Of a stretch of 64,000 bases of DNA, positions 1-10,138 are shown piece after piece (the stretch's first letter is position 1; each line of letters starts with the position of its first letter). The stretch comes from Solobacterium sp. UBA3691 (GTDB lineage Bacteria > Bacillota_I > Bacilli_A > Erysipelotrichales > Erysipelotrichaceae). The DNA lies in assembly GCA_002372175.1 (NCBI GenBank), contig DFIS01000049.1, positions 78,569-142,568 on the forward strand. Reading direction: 5' to 3'. The notes under the pieces are model-generated. The model saw nothing but the letters and a program-made list of their open reading frames with translations, ran no database searches and was not told where the DNA came from. The translations under genes and the position numbers were made by a program.

Positions 1-3000
1 GTGCTGTATTTGCCAACGGTGAAACAGACTATACAGGCTACTACGAAAATGTTCCCTTTAGTAACTTCTACTTTGGCGATGCTGTCGCAAAAAAAGACGG
101 TGAGATCCTTGATGGCTGGGCAGAGACCCCGGATGCGGAGACAGCCTGCGATATGCAGGAACTTGCTGCCAAGATCAGTGATCAGAATCTGAAAACCATT
201 ACGGTATACGGCGTCTGGAGACCTGCATGGCAGTACAGGATTACTTATACTGTTGATCCTAGTGAAGGATATTTCCTTGATAATGGAACAAAAGTATACG
301 AAAAGACACAGTACATGTATGAAGAAGAACCGTGGATTCCCAATGATGTGATTCTGAAAGAGTATCCGGTCAGCACAAGAGATGGCTATGTTTTCGTTGG
401 CTGGAATGTAAAACAGAGTAATGGTGAAATATTCAACAGGCCGATGCTTCCCGGACAGTTCAAATATACGCTTGATGATGGTCTCGATCTTGCCGAAAAA
501 GATGCTGATGGGGTCTACGTATTAAATCTTGTTGCCGTTTGGAAAGAAGGAGATACTTATACTGCCACACTGCACTTAAACGGCGGCAGACTGGTGAATG
601 ATTCTGGTCTGACGAAAATCAATGATGATACGTATACGTTTACATTCAGCAGCAGCGGTAATCTCGGTACTATGCTGCCGAACTCCAACCACTGGAAGAC
701 TTCACGTGATGAGATCGTTAAATCCGGAAACAAGTTCCTGAATTGGCGTGCAAAGACGACAGATCCTGAAACCGGAGAAGAGATATATACCAGAGACTAT
801 TTTGAATACGATGATGAGGAACTGCATGATTATATACTTCATGACGTTGATCTGTATGCTTTCTGGGAAGAGATAAACTATCATCTGGTTTATGTATCAA
901 CCGAAAAGGAAGTTCAGTTCATTAATGGTGATGTTACACAGAGCTGGGGTCCGGCATTAGCATCTTATCACTGGGATGATGATGTCCTCGTTAATCAGGA
1001 AGTATTAAGAAACGGCTATACACTGGAAGGCTGGGCAACCAGCAGAGCAAATGCTGAAAAGGGTATCGTCGCATACAAGAATGGTCAGTCGGCCGGAAAA
1101 CTGTTTGCCGATCTGGATCCAGATGAAAGTGAAATAAAACTGTATACTGTGTGGAAGGAAAACACACAGGAACACGATTCCGATACGATCGATATCAAGT
1201 ATGTTATTGATCCTGAAGAGGGTCATATGACATATCACGGTGCTGTCCTCAATACATACACGGATTACTTCACCAAGGATGAAAGTGATTATTATGTCAT
1301 TACCGCAAGACCGGAAAGCACAAGAGCAGGATACGTCTTTGCCGGATGGGTAGTCGAAGATGATCCCAGGCAGATCCTTCATTCGGCAGGCGGGCAGGTT
1401 GGCGGTATCTGGTCACGTACAGATGTCGTAAACAATGCCAAAGACGGTACTCTCACATTACATGCTGTATTTAAGGAGGGAACCACTTATACTGCTACAC
1501 TGCATCTGAGAGGCGGCAGACTGAATAATGTTGAAGGTCTGAGATACGTCGACGATGAGACATACGAATATACGTTCTCCAAGTATGATGTACAGCACAG
1601 TCCGACGCTGCCTGCATCTGAAAATGCAACCTTCAAGGCTCCCTGGACGATCCACAGACCCGGCTTTACATTCCGCGGCTGGACAAAAGATGAATCTGTT
1701 GTCAGCGGACAGGGCAGTGATACCCTCATGCCCGGTATGTTTGAAGACTCTGAGAACTACCATGATATCGATGTATATGCGATCTGGGAGGGAGAGACTT
1801 ATACAGCTACACTGCATCTGAACGGCGGTGCTCTGAACAAGGACAATGGTGCTGTTAAGGTCAATGACAGTACATATACATTTACATTCACTGCACAGGA
1901 TGTTGCGGACGGTTTCGCACTTCCGGAAGATCCCAAGGGCAGAATGGAAAAGTTTATCATCGAAACACCTGAAACAGGAACACCTGACTGGCAGATCTCA
2001 CGTGCTGCCCATCTGTTCGGCGGATGGACGATCGCATCCTCTGCAGATGTCTACAGAGATTCCCGTTACTTTACGCTCAGTGAAGAAATGTTCCCGAACG
2101 GTTACGGAGATATCGATCTGTATGCCGGATGGGTCGATGATATGTACAAGATCACCTATGATGTAAACAAGGAAGGCGCACAGCTGCTGTTCTATGCATC
2201 TCCGGGTGAAACAAACTACAACTACTACACCCTGAATCAGGTCGTAAGATTCAACTACAGTGCATACTGTGAAGGATATACCTTCATGGGGTGGGCAGCG
2301 TCCAAGGCTGATGCGGAAGCCGGTATCGTATCCTACAAGACCGGAGATGGCACATACCCGTGCTTATCCAAGCATGGTGAAGATGTCACCGTATATGCAG
2401 TATGGATGGAGGCAGAGAAAGCTCAGCAGATCACGGATATGGTCTACTATGATGAGATCCCTGACCAGCAGTATACCGGCAAGGCGATCACACCGAAGAT
2501 CAATATCTACGATGCAGGCAGACCTCTGACACAGGGCAAGGATTATACCCTGAAGTTCAAGAACAACAAGAATGCCGGAACTGCCGAAGTAATCGTTACG
2601 ATGAAGGGCAACTATACCGGTAAGAAGACGATCAACTTCAAGATCCTTCCTGTTTCACTGCCTGAGTTCACAAGTGTTGAACCGATGTCTGTGAAGCTGA
2701 CCGGAAAGAAGCTCAGCCCTGTACCGACAGTCACATGGAATGGCACAAAGCTGAAGAACAAGAAGGACTTTACCGTCAGATACATGAATAATGACACAGG
2801 TAAAGCCTGGGATCAGAAGACTGAAGCAGGATTTGTGATTGCAGTGATTGAGGGTAAAGGAAACTTTGAAGGAACTACCGGTATTCCGATTACCATTATC
2901 GAAAAGAGCTCCGCACTGAAGCCAGTATCCAAGCTGAAAGTCACGATCAAGAATATGCCGTATGAGGAAGATCTTGATCAGCTGGGCGATGTCCTGAAGA

Positions 3001-4253
3001 CGCTGCAGGTCAGAGACGGCAAGACACTCCTTACAGAGAATACAGATTACATTGTTCATACAGATGGTGTGAATATCGACAGACCCGGTACCTACACATT
3101 AACCATTGAAGGTATCGGCAATTACGCAGGCTTCAGAAATGTAACCTTCAAGATGACAGGGGTCAGTCTGACGGATAAGAACATCAAGGTGAATACACCT
3201 GTGCTGGAGTATGTCCCCGGTGAAGAGGGTGTTAAACCTGCGGATGAGTTCAAACTGACGCATAAGGTCAATGGTGTTGAGATCACACTCGTACGCGGTG
3301 AGGATTACGAGATCATTGAGCAGTCCTACAGAAACAATACCAATGCCGGTACCGGCAGCGTTGAGATTCTCGGTATGGGCGGGTATACGGGAACACGTAC
3401 ACTCAAGTTCAAGATCACCCCGAAGAAGGAAGTACTCAGTGCCGAGAACAACGTAGTGATCCTCGGTGATACTGCTTATACAAAGGGCGGTGTCAAACCG
3501 GAAGTTGAGGTAACAGATCTCAGCGGCAATGTTCTTACCCTGAACAAGGACTACACGGTCAAATACGGTAAGAACAACAAGGCGAATACGACCGGTACAC
3601 TGACGGTCACCTTCAAGGGCAACTACAAGGGCACAACGAATCTGACGAAGGAGTTTGCGATCGGCGCAAAGCCAATCTCCGACGTCACGGCCGCAGCCAA
3701 GGATGTATTATCCAGCAATAAGGCAGGCAAGTTCAGGAGTACACCTGTTCTTACCGATACAGATGGCAAGAAACTGAAAGCAGGTACAGACTATGAGAAG
3801 ACATTTACGTATCAGCTGGTAAGTATGAGCGGAGATGTCCTTGAAGATCTGACAGCGAAGAGTGTTGTTACAGCTGCAGACAGTTCCGTCTGGATCAAGG
3901 TCACGATTACCGGAAAGGGCAATTATGCTGGTACAGTCAGTGCCTGGTACAAGGTGCTTCCTGCCGGACATGATATCTCGAAGTCTACCTTCAAGATCAA
4001 GGATCAGGTATATACCGGTGATCCGATCGCTTTGAAGCCGGAGGATATTACCGTTACCAAGGGCAACAAGGAACTTGTATGCGGACGTGATTACTATATC
4101 CTCAGCTATAAGAACAACGTGAAGACCGGTAAGGCTTCCGTTATACTGCAGGGTGCGAATCCAAACTTCGGCGGTACGAAGACAGTCACCTTCAAAATCG
4201 TGAAGAAGGGTGTCACCGATAAGAACTGGCTTGGACCTTTGTTCACTAACTGA
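1..4253 (+). CDS. Large InlB B-repeat / Ig-like repeat surface protein, 5'-truncated by window edge
   Basis: The reading frame is open from position 3, so the gene starts outside the window; at least 1416 residues are present. The N-terminal half has about six Listeria-Bacteroides (InlB B, Flg_new) type units. Each has a start such as TYTATLHLNGG, a central GYxFxGW or GWATSRANAE-type core and an end such as DLYAxW; three near-identical starts lie near 560, 1490 and 1800. From about 2430 the protein switches to roughly 90-residue Ig-like/MBG-like modules with the theme YTGKxI, GKDYTLKFKNNKNAG and GNYTGKKTINFKI. No LPXTG motif, C-terminal membrane segment, SLH or choline-binding repeat is visible; it ends with LGPLFTN. 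An extracellular adhesin or structural protein is likely, and how it is held on the cell is unknown. A strong terminator follows. Confidence 0.85.
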   Translation, partial: AVFANGETDYTGYYENVPFSNFYFGDAVAKKDGEILDGWAETPDAETACDMQELAAKISDQNLKTITVYGVWRPAWQYRITYTVDPSEGYFLDNGTKVYEKTQYMYEEEPWIPNDVILKEYPVSTRDGYVFVGWNVKQSNGEIFNRPMLPGQFKYTLDDGLDLAEKDADGVYVLNLVAVWKEGDTYTATLHLNGGRLVNDSGLTKINDDTYTFTFSSSGNLGTMLPNSNHWKTSRDEIVKSGNKFLNWRAKTTDPETGEEIYTRDYFEYDDEELHDYILHDVDLYAFWEEINYHLVYVSTEKEVQFINGDVTQSWGPALASYHWDDDVLVNQEVLRNGYTLEGWATSRANAEKGIVAYKNGQSAGKLFADLDPDESEIKLYTVWKENTQEHDSDTIDIKYVIDPEEGHMTYHGAVLNTYTDYFTKDESDYYVITARPESTRAGYVFAGWVVEDDPRQILHSAGGQVGGIWSRTDVVNNAKDGTLTLHAVFKEGTTYTATLHLRGGRLNNVEGLRYVDDETYEYTFSKYDVQHSPTLPASENATFKAPWTIHRPGFTFRGWTKDESVVSGQGSDTLMPGMFEDSENYHDIDVYAIWEGETYTATLHLNGGALNKDNGAVKVNDSTYTFTFTAQDVADGFALPEDPKGRMEKFIIETPETGTPDWQISRAAHLFGGWTIASSADVYRDSRYFTLSEEMFPNGYGDIDLYAGWVDDMYKITYDVNKEGAQLLFYASPGETNYNYYTLNQVVRFNYSAYCEGYTFMGWAASKADAEAGIVSYKTGDGTYPCLSKHGEDVTVYAVWMEAEKAQQITDMVYYDEIPDQQYTGKAITPKINIYDAGRPLTQGKDYTLKFKNNKNAGTAEVIVTMKGNYTGKKTINFKILPVSLPEFTSVEPMSVKLTGKKLSPVPTVTWNGTKLKNKKDFTVRYMNNDTGKAWDQKTEAGFVIAVIEGKGNFEGTTGIPITIIEKSSALKPVSKLKVTIKNMPYEEDLDQLGDVLKTLQVRDGKTLLTENTDYIVHTDGVNIDRPGTYTLTIEGIGNYAGFRNVTFKMTGVSLTDKNIKVNTPVLEYVPGEEGVKPADEFKLTHKVNGVEITLVRGEDYEIIEQSYRNNTNAGTGSVEILGMGGYTGTRTLKFKITPKKEVLSAENNVVILGDTAYTKGGVKPEVEVTDLSGNVLTLNKDYTVKYGKNNKANTTGTLTVTFKGNYKGTTNLTKEFAIGAKPISDVTAAAKDVLSSNKAGKFRSTPVLTDTDGKKLKAGTDYEKTFTYQLVSMSGDVLEDLTAKSVVTAADSSVWIKVTITGKGNYAGTVSAWYKVLPAGHDISKSTFKIKDQVYTGDPIALKPEDITVTKGNKELVCGRDYYILSYKNNVKTGKASVILQGANPNFGGTKTVTFKIVKKGVTDKNWLGPLFTN

Positions 4254-4262
4254 TCACAGGAT

Positions 4263-4288
4263 AAGGACAGCGGGAAACCGCTGTCCTT
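4263..4288 (+). terminator. Intrinsic terminator after the repeat surface protein
   Basis: A perfect 11-bp stem (AAGGACAGCGG with CCGCTGTCCTT) closes a GAAA tetraloop and ends in a short T-rich stretch, 10 nt after the stop codon. It separates the surface protein from the polysaccharide region. Confidence 0.85.
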
Positions 4289-4341
4289 TGCTTTACCTGC
4301 AGGCAATGCCTGTGCTGTATCTGAATAAACCTTCGGATATT

Positions 4342-4350
4342 TGGTATAAT
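4342..4350 (+). promoter_or_regulatory. Extended -10 promoter, probable leaderless start of the 4358 gene
   Basis: TGG-TATAAT (hexamer 4345-4350) lies exactly 7 nt before the ATG at 4358. Transcription from the usual distance would start at or next to the ATG. There is no Shine-Dalgarno sequence and no good -35, as expected for an extended -10 promoter. Confidence 0.65.
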
Positions 4351-4357
4351 CATTGTT

Positions 4358-5875
4358 ATGAATAAGACTGATAAAGTTTTGAATTTCCTTCTTCAATATC
4401 TTTTGGAAGGGTATATATTTGTTATCTCCGTAGTGATTCCGCTGTATATGGGAAGGCGGAAGTATGCCCAGATCGCCTATGATAAGTTTCAGGTATTCAA
4501 GAAGGCTGCCTGGTGTCTTGTCATTGCCTTTGCGGTGATACAGATCATCCGTCTGATCCTGAATCGAAGAAGTTTCCGTCTGCGTATTCCGAGACTGTCC
4601 CTTACGGATGTTTTTGCGCTTGTTTACGGGGTGACACTAGTTGTCTCCTATATCTGTGCAAGCAACCGTCAGGAGGCTCTCTACGGGGCTGTATCGTGGT
4701 ATTCCGGCTTCTTTACACAGGCTGTATTACTGATCATCTACTGGATCTACAGCCGGTATTTCCGCTGGCATAAGCGTGTGCTGTTATACCTGTATGCCGG
4801 CACTGCTGCGGTGATCCTGCTGGGTATACTGAACAGATTCTATCTGTGTCTGATCGATCCGGAAAATTACGTCAGTACATTTATCTCAACGATAGGGAAT
4901 ATTAACTGGCTGGCCGCATATCTGTCCGTGACCGTACCAATCGGAATCGGTGCATATATCAGCGGTATACTGCCGCAGATCTGCCGGATCCCTGTACTGT
5001 TATGGATCCTGGCTGCTGTTACCGGTGTGTTTACCAACGGCAGTAATTCGCTGTATCCTGCATTCCTGGTGTGTCTGGCCCTGATGTTATTATTCGGTCT
5101 TGAGAACAAGGACAGGATGAAGAAGGTACTGGACTGTGTGCTGATGATCGGCATATCACTTTCCTTACTGTCACTTGCACAGATGATCATGGAGCCCACA
5201 GCTTTCAATAAGATCATCGGTGATGAGTTCAATATCGTTTATCTGTTTACCCGTATCCATGCCGGAGGGGTGATCATCCTGCTGAGCTGTCTCGGTCTTG
5301 TCCTGCTAGGAAAGAAGGAGATTCCTTCACGGATCAGTAAACTCTCTGACAGGATCCTTACCGTTCTGATCACAGCCGGACTGATCGTGATCATTGGCTT
5401 TCCGCTGATACAGATCACGGGCTGGATCAGTATTCCCGACAGTCTGGGGCATAACCGCGGTCTGCTCTGGAGACTGAGCAGATATGTATTTGATGAGCTT
5501 CCTCTCTACAGAAAGCTGATCGGGATCGGACCGGATAATTACGGCAACTATACGATGAATGACTGGAACTTCATGAAACAGCTTCTGGAGGTATATCCCG
5601 GCATGCGCGTGACCAGTGCCCACAGCGAACCGCTGACGATGCTGATCAATCTCGGCATCTGCGGCGTGACCGGCTATCTCGGGATGATCTTTACATCTGT
5701 ATACCGTCTGCTTGCGGCTTCGGGAGAAACACAGCGTACGCTGCGGATCCCGGTGATCCTGGCACTTGCGGTCTACCACGTGGACATGCTGTTCTCTTTC
5801 CATCTCTTTATTGCACTGCCGTTTGTCTTTCTGCTTCTGGCATTTGCGGAACAACTGATGCGGGAAAGCAGATAA
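4358..5875 (+). CDS. O-antigen ligase / polymerase-like polytopic membrane protein
   Basis: The protein has 505 residues and about a dozen hydrophobic segments, with a longer loop near residues 375-430 containing GIGPDNYGNYTMNDW and SAHSEPLTMLINLG. Large polytopic proteins with a GxGPxN...HxE-like loop are typical of the WzyE/WaaL/TupA O-antigen ligase superfamily, which polymerises or transfers lipid-linked glycans outside the membrane. The organism has no LPS genes in view, so polymerisation or ligation of a capsular or wall glycopolymer is the likely job. It opens the polysaccharide region and appears to have its own leaderless promoter. The superfamily is secure; the substrate is unknown. 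Confidence 0.75.
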   Translation: MNKTDKVLNFLLQYLLEGYIFVISVVIPLYMGRRKYAQIAYDKFQVFKKAAWCLVIAFAVIQIIRLILNRRSFRLRIPRLSLTDVFALVYGVTLVVSYICASNRQEALYGAVSWYSGFFTQAVLLIIYWIYSRYFRWHKRVLLYLYAGTAAVILLGILNRFYLCLIDPENYVSTFISTIGNINWLAAYLSVTVPIGIGAYISGILPQICRIPVLLWILAAVTGVFTNGSNSLYPAFLVCLALMLLFGLENKDRMKKVLDCVLMIGISLSLLSLAQMIMEPTAFNKIIGDEFNIVYLFTRIHAGGVIILLSCLGLVLLGKKEIPSRISKLSDRILTVLITAGLIVIIGFPLIQITGWISIPDSLGHNRGLLWRLSRYVFDELPLYRKLIGIGPDNYGNYTMNDWNFMKQLLEVYPGMRVTSAHSEPLTMLINLGICGVTGYLGMIFTSVYRLLAASGETQRTLRIPVILALAVYHVDMLFSFHLFIALPFVFLLLAFAEQLMRESR

Positions 5876-5934
5876 CATCAGGCAGGGACTTTGCGAATCT
5901 CTCTCAGACTGTCCTGCGTGGTGGCTGATCAAAT

Positions 5935-6948
5935 ATGCATATGAATGAAGAAATGTACATAAAAGATCTGGTCTCACTGATCATACCGGTATACAATGCC
6001 GAACCATATCTTCCGCGGTTGATGAACTGCCTCAGAAAGCAGACATATCATGCGCTGGAGATCCTTTTGCTGGATGATGGCTCAGCGGATCGTTCCGGTA
6101 TGCTCTGCGATCAGTATGCGGCAGAAGATGAGCGTATCCGTGTCATTCATCTGGATCATGCCGGGGTCGCCGAAGCGCGCAACAGAGGCCTTGATGAATA
6201 CCGGGGTGAATATCTGATGTTTACGGATGCGGATGATCTTTTCAGCAGCCAGTATGTCAAGCGGATGCATGACCTGATCACCGGCAGCGGCGAACATCTT
6301 GTGACATGCAATGCATATGACACAGAGCAGACGGATCTTACGGAATATGAATACAGCGGTGAAAAGGATACTCCCCAGCGGATGGTCTGGGGAGAGATCG
6401 ATTACCGTACAAAGGCATCACACAGGGTGATCTGGGGTGCAATCTATGACCGGTATGCCGTGGAAGGGATCCGTTTCCGCAGTGCGTATGCGGTAAGCAC
6501 GGATACGCTGTTTCTGGCGGAGGTCACCCGGAAGATCGGCTCATATATACATGTCAATGAAGAGCTGTACTGCTATGTTATCATTCCCGGATCACTTTCA
6601 CACGGTGCTGCCGACCGCAGGAAGTATGATGAGATACGTGTGTGGATGAAGATCTATGAGAGCCTGCCGGAAAAGGGCATCAGCCGGGTGAGTGCCCAGA
6701 GACTGATCATCAGGATGTTTCAGAAGATGCTGGGACGTATTTCTGCGTCTGCGGATGGTGACAGACAGCTGTATCGGGATATATGCAGGGATCTCAGAAG
6801 CTTTCACTTCGGCAGGATCTATGGTAAAACACGCAGGGAAACACTGAAGATGTTCATGTTCATGAAGGCGCCGGATACTTACCTGCGGATCATGAAAATG
6901 AGGCGAAGACACAGGCAGAAGGTTCGTCATCGCTCCGTTTCAAAGTGA
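5935..6948 (+). CDS. Family 2 glycosyltransferase
   Basis: The 337-residue protein has a GT-A N-terminus: SLIIPVYNAEPYLPRL near residue 13, DDGSADRSG near 45 and the metal-binding TDADD near 98. This is the EpsJ/WcaA-like architecture, with no membrane segment, so it should transfer a sugar from a nucleotide donor on the cytoplasmic face. The start is uncertain because three in-frame ATGs (5935, 5941, 5953) lie close together and none has a strong ribosome-binding site; the last has a weak purine-rich GAAGAA before it. It lies 59 nt after the membrane polymerase-like gene. Confidence 0.85.
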   Translation: MHMNEEMYIKDLVSLIIPVYNAEPYLPRLMNCLRKQTYHALEILLLDDGSADRSGMLCDQYAAEDERIRVIHLDHAGVAEARNRGLDEYRGEYLMFTDADDLFSSQYVKRMHDLITGSGEHLVTCNAYDTEQTDLTEYEYSGEKDTPQRMVWGEIDYRTKASHRVIWGAIYDRYAVEGIRFRSAYAVSTDTLFLAEVTRKIGSYIHVNEELYCYVIIPGSLSHGAADRRKYDEIRVWMKIYESLPEKGISRVSAQRLIIRMFQKMLGRISASADGDRQLYRDICRDLRSFHFGRIYGKTRRETLKMFMFMKAPDTYLRIMKMRRRHRQKVRHRSVSK

Positions 6949-7008
6949 TATCCGAACAGACGGCAGGACGCATATCTCTTTACGTTGTAAGCAGAATTGA
7001 ACACAAGG

Positions 7009-7014
7009 TATAAT
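7009..7014 (+). promoter_or_regulatory. -10 element upstream of the ABC exporter genes
   Basis: TATAAT sits 25 nt before the ATG at 7040, and the short leader carries AAAAGGG as a ribosome-binding site. This is an ordinary leadered promoter and suggests a new transcription unit for the exporter. Confidence 0.5.
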
Positions 7015-7039
7015 GTAATGCATAAAAGGGTATCCTATC

Positions 7040-7816
7040 ATGCAGAAACTGATACGCAGAATCAAGGAAAACCTCTTCCTGTTTGAACAGCTGGTCAGAC
7101 GGGATTTTCTGTTTAAATACAAGGGGACGGTGCTGGGTGCTTTCTGGAGCGTGCTTTCTCCGCTTTTGACGCTGCTGGTCATGAAGGTCATCTTTACGGA
7201 GTTCTTCGGCAGGAATACACCTCACTATACGATCTATCTGTTTGCCGGCAATATCGTCATGTCCTACTTTCGTGAGGGGACCAACGGCGGGATGACAGCG
7301 CTTTCCGACAATGCCCAGATCATCACCAAGATCAATATGCCGAAGTACCTGTTCCTGCTGTCCAAGAATGTCTCCGCCCTGATCAATTTCCTGATGACCT
7401 TTGTTGTCTTCCTGATGTTTTGCCTCTTTGATCATATCGTCTTCTCCTGGCGCTTTTTCGCCTTACTGTGGCCGATCCTGTGCCTGACCTTACTGATCAT
7501 CGGGGTGGGTATGATCCTTTCCTGTTTCTTTGTTTTCTTCCGTGATACGCAGTATCTCTACAGTGTCTTTCTGACCTTGTTGAATTATCTGAGTGCTGTC
7601 TTCTACAGGGTGGATCAGTTTCCTGCCGAGGTACAGAGACTCTTTCTGCTGAATCCTGTATATGTCATGATCAGGTATATCCGTACGGTCGTGATCGACG
7701 GTCATCTGCCTTCACTGCCGTATCACTGCCTGTGTCTGTTCTATCCGGTACTGTTTATCCTGATCGGTGTATACATGTACAGGAAGTATAATCATCAGTT
7801 TATTTATTATTTCTAG
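7040..7816 (+). CDS. Polysaccharide ABC exporter, permease subunit (Wzm/TagG type)
   Basis: The protein has 258 residues and six predicted membrane segments. The N-terminal amphipathic region (LIRRIKENLFLFEQLVRRDFLFKY) and the following GTVLGAFWSVLSPLLTLLVM are the hallmark of ABC-2 family glycan exporters such as TagG, Wzm and KpsM. It should form the channel through which a lipid-linked glycan is moved across the membrane. The ATPase gene starts 7 nt after its stop codon, behind AGGAG. Confidence 0.9.
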   Translation: MQKLIRRIKENLFLFEQLVRRDFLFKYKGTVLGAFWSVLSPLLTLLVMKVIFTEFFGRNTPHYTIYLFAGNIVMSYFREGTNGGMTALSDNAQIITKINMPKYLFLLSKNVSALINFLMTFVVFLMFCLFDHIVFSWRFFALLWPILCLTLLIIGVGMILSCFFVFFRDTQYLYSVFLTLLNYLSAVFYRVDQFPAEVQRLFLLNPVYVMIRYIRTVVIDGHLPSLPYHCLCLFYPVLFILIGVYMYRKYNHQFIYYF

Positions 7817-7823
7817 GAGTGTT

Positions 7824-8768
7824 ATGTCTACCGTAGAGTGCAGAGATGTCAGTATTCGCTATCGGACCGGGGACTTCAAGTCGATCGGTCTGAAGGAGTA
7901 TGTCGTCAGAAAACTGAAGGGTAACTATCATGTGCAGGATTTCTGGGCTGACCGGCATATTTCCTTTGCGCTGGAAAAGGGTGACATGCTTGGGATCATC
8001 GGTCCTAACGGTGCCGGTAAGAGTACCTTGCTGAAGGCTGTTTCAGGCGTCATGGAGCCTGCTGAAGGGACGATCCGTACGGAAGGGAAGATCGCTGCAC
8101 TGCTGGAATTAACAAGCGGATTTGACCCCTATATGACCGTCAGAGACAATATCTATCTGCGCGGAGCCATGCTCGGGTATACAAAGAAGTTCATCGTAGA
8201 CAGGTATGAAGAGATCCTTGACTTTGCGGAACTGAAGGACTTTGAGACATACCAGTTCAAACGTTTATCAAGCGGAATGAAAAGCAGACTGGCTTTCTCT
8301 GTCGCATGCCTGGTTGATCCGGAGATCATCATCCTGGATGAGATACTGAGTGTAGGTGACGGAGCATTCCGGCAGAAGAGTGCTGACAAGATGCGGGAGA
8401 TCCTCAGAAGCGGCATCACCGGTATCCTGGTATCGCACAGTACGGAACAGATCCGCAGTTTATGCAATAAAGTCCTGTGGATCGATCACGGAAATCAGAT
8501 CATCTTCAGTGATGAAGTAGAGAAGATCTGTGATGCCTATGAGGAATCACTGAAGAAGAAGTGCATCCCGCAGACTTATGAAGAGATCTGCACCCTGGCG
8601 GAGAATTACGGAATACGTCTGCAGAAGAAACAGCAGAAGGCATACCGGGAAGAAGTCAGACAGCTGGAGAAACACCTGGAAGAGGGCAGTGATTCGGCCG
8701 TGGAAGCAGCTGTGCAGGTACTGCGCAGACACCGTCCCGATCTGCTCAAGGAAACGGAAGAGAGATAA
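7824..8768 (+). CDS. Polysaccharide ABC exporter, ATPase subunit (Wzt/TagH type)
   Basis: The chosen ATG at 7824 follows AGGAG by 4 nt; an upstream in-frame start inside the permease gene is less likely. The 314-residue protein has Walker A GPNGAGKST at 60-68, the ABC signature LSSGMKSRLAFS, Walker B IIILDEILSVGD, and the family-typical N-terminal part before the P-loop. The last 70 residues are charged and helical, rich in Glu, Lys and Gln. They do not look like the immunoglobulin-like carbohydrate-binding domain of some Wzt proteins, so export is probably not controlled by terminal-sugar recognition. It pairs with the permease just upstream. Confidence 0.9.
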   Translation: MSTVECRDVSIRYRTGDFKSIGLKEYVVRKLKGNYHVQDFWADRHISFALEKGDMLGIIGPNGAGKSTLLKAVSGVMEPAEGTIRTEGKIAALLELTSGFDPYMTVRDNIYLRGAMLGYTKKFIVDRYEEILDFAELKDFETYQFKRLSSGMKSRLAFSVACLVDPEIIILDEILSVGDGAFRQKSADKMREILRSGITGILVSHSTEQIRSLCNKVLWIDHGNQIIFSDEVEKICDAYEESLKKKCIPQTYEEICTLAENYGIRLQKKQQKAYREEVRQLEKHLEEGSDSAVEAAVQVLRRHRPDLLKETEER

Positions 8769-8794
8769 TACAGTCTCCCGGAAGGTTATCTGAG

Positions 8795-10130
8795 ATGGGC
8801 TTTAGTACACTGGTATTTCTGTTTCTGTTCCTGCCGTCTGCAGTGATCGGCGGACAGATCTTTTCGGGCAGACCGAGAGTCTGGTTTTTTCTGTGCATCA
8901 GTCTGCTGTTCTGCCTCTGGACAGGACTGTATGATACCTGTGTGCTGGTCTCTGTGACCGTGCTGAACTATGCGGCTGCTGTACTGCTGAGAAGAAAACA
9001 GACACCGTGGATCTTCCGTACTGCCGTGCTGGCCGATGTACTGATCCTGGTGTTTTTCAGATATGCGCCGGAAGGATGGGAAGTACGTTTCCCGCTCGGG
9101 CTTTCCTTTTACGTATTTCAGCTGATCTCGGCGGTCACGGATATTTACCGCGGTGAGAAGTATGAAGGCAATATCATCGATTTCCTGCTGTATACAGGCT
9201 TCTTCGGCAGGCTGCTGTCGGGACCGGTCATCCGCCTGCACGAGTTTCATGCGGCAGAGCGAAGAACCTCTGCAGAGGATCTGTTTACAGGCTTTGAGAC
9301 CTTCCTGCTGGGATTATGCCAGAAGGTGATCCTCGCCGACAGACTCGGGGGAAGTGATCAGCAGTCTCAGTCCCTTCTACAATCTTTCTGCGGTATCGGT
9401 GAGCCTTGCCTGGATGGCTTCTGCTGTCTATGCGCTGCAGCTGTAGCATGACTTTGCCGGATACTCACGGATGGTGATCGGGATCGGACAGATGCTTGGC
9501 ATCACTGTACCGGTTAACTTCAATTATCCGTACTGTGCCGCAACCTTTACCGACTTCTGGAGAAGATGGCACATGACCCTGTCTTTCTGGTTCAGAGATT
9601 ATGTATATATTCCGCTCGGCGGATCACGGAAGGGCAGACTGCGCACGGTGATCAATCTTGTCATCGTCTGGCTGCTTACCGCCCTGTGGCATGGCTCCGC
9701 GCTGAACTATCTCTGCTGGGGAGGACTGGCAGTGGGACTGCTTCTGCTGGAGAAGCTTATAATCCGGCCCGACCGCTTTGTACATTCATGGCAGAAGGTC
9801 CTTTACCGTATCTTTGTGCTGGTTTGTCTGCCTGTGCTGTGGCTGGTCTTCGGACTGTCTCCGGAGCGGGCAGGGAAGCTGCTTATGATCATGTTCGGCA
9901 TGCGCGGTCATGCCTTCTGGAATCTGCGGGCATTCTTTTTCCTGCAGAACAGCTGGTTCTATATCCTTACGGCAGTGATCTTCAGTATGCCGGTGCTTGC
10001 CCGCCTGCAGCACCATACCGGTAAAACGGTGCGGATCATCTATGGCATCTTCCTGGTGCTTGCGTCGGTGCTGGCCGTATCCTTTGTGGTTCTTGAGGGC
10101 TACAGTCCCTTTATCTATACATTTTTCTGA
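8795..10130 (+). pseudogene. MBOAT-family O-acyltransferase gene broken by a frameshift and a stop codon
   Basis: The first frame (8795-9451) gives an AlgI/DltB-like N-terminus with LGLSFYVFQLISAVTDIYRG and then runs out of frame. The second frame, readable from about 9345, continues with the family core (WRRWHMTLSFWFRDYVYIPLGG, LTALWHGSALNYLCWG with the catalytic His). Removing one G from the GGGGG run at 9347-9351 restores ADRLGEVISSLSPFYN and joins the frames. A TAG at 9444-9446 then interrupts ALQL-stop-HDFAGYS, where relatives have ALQLYFDFAGYS. The total length of 1336 nt is 3 x 445 + 1, as expected for one inserted base. Two independent lesions argue against a single sequencing error. 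The intact paralogue starts at 25204. Confidence 0.85.
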
Positions 10131-10138
10131 GGTAGGAC

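Noticed and set aside
9347..9351. Possible phase-variable G tract in the MBOAT gene
   Set aside because: Five G residues are too short for efficient slipped-strand switching, and a separate in-frame stop at 9444 would remain after correction.
9471..10130. Second half of the MBOAT gene as an independent gene
   Set aside because: There is no ribosome-binding site before its ATG, and homology continues in frame upstream through the TAG stop; it is a fragment of a pseudogene.
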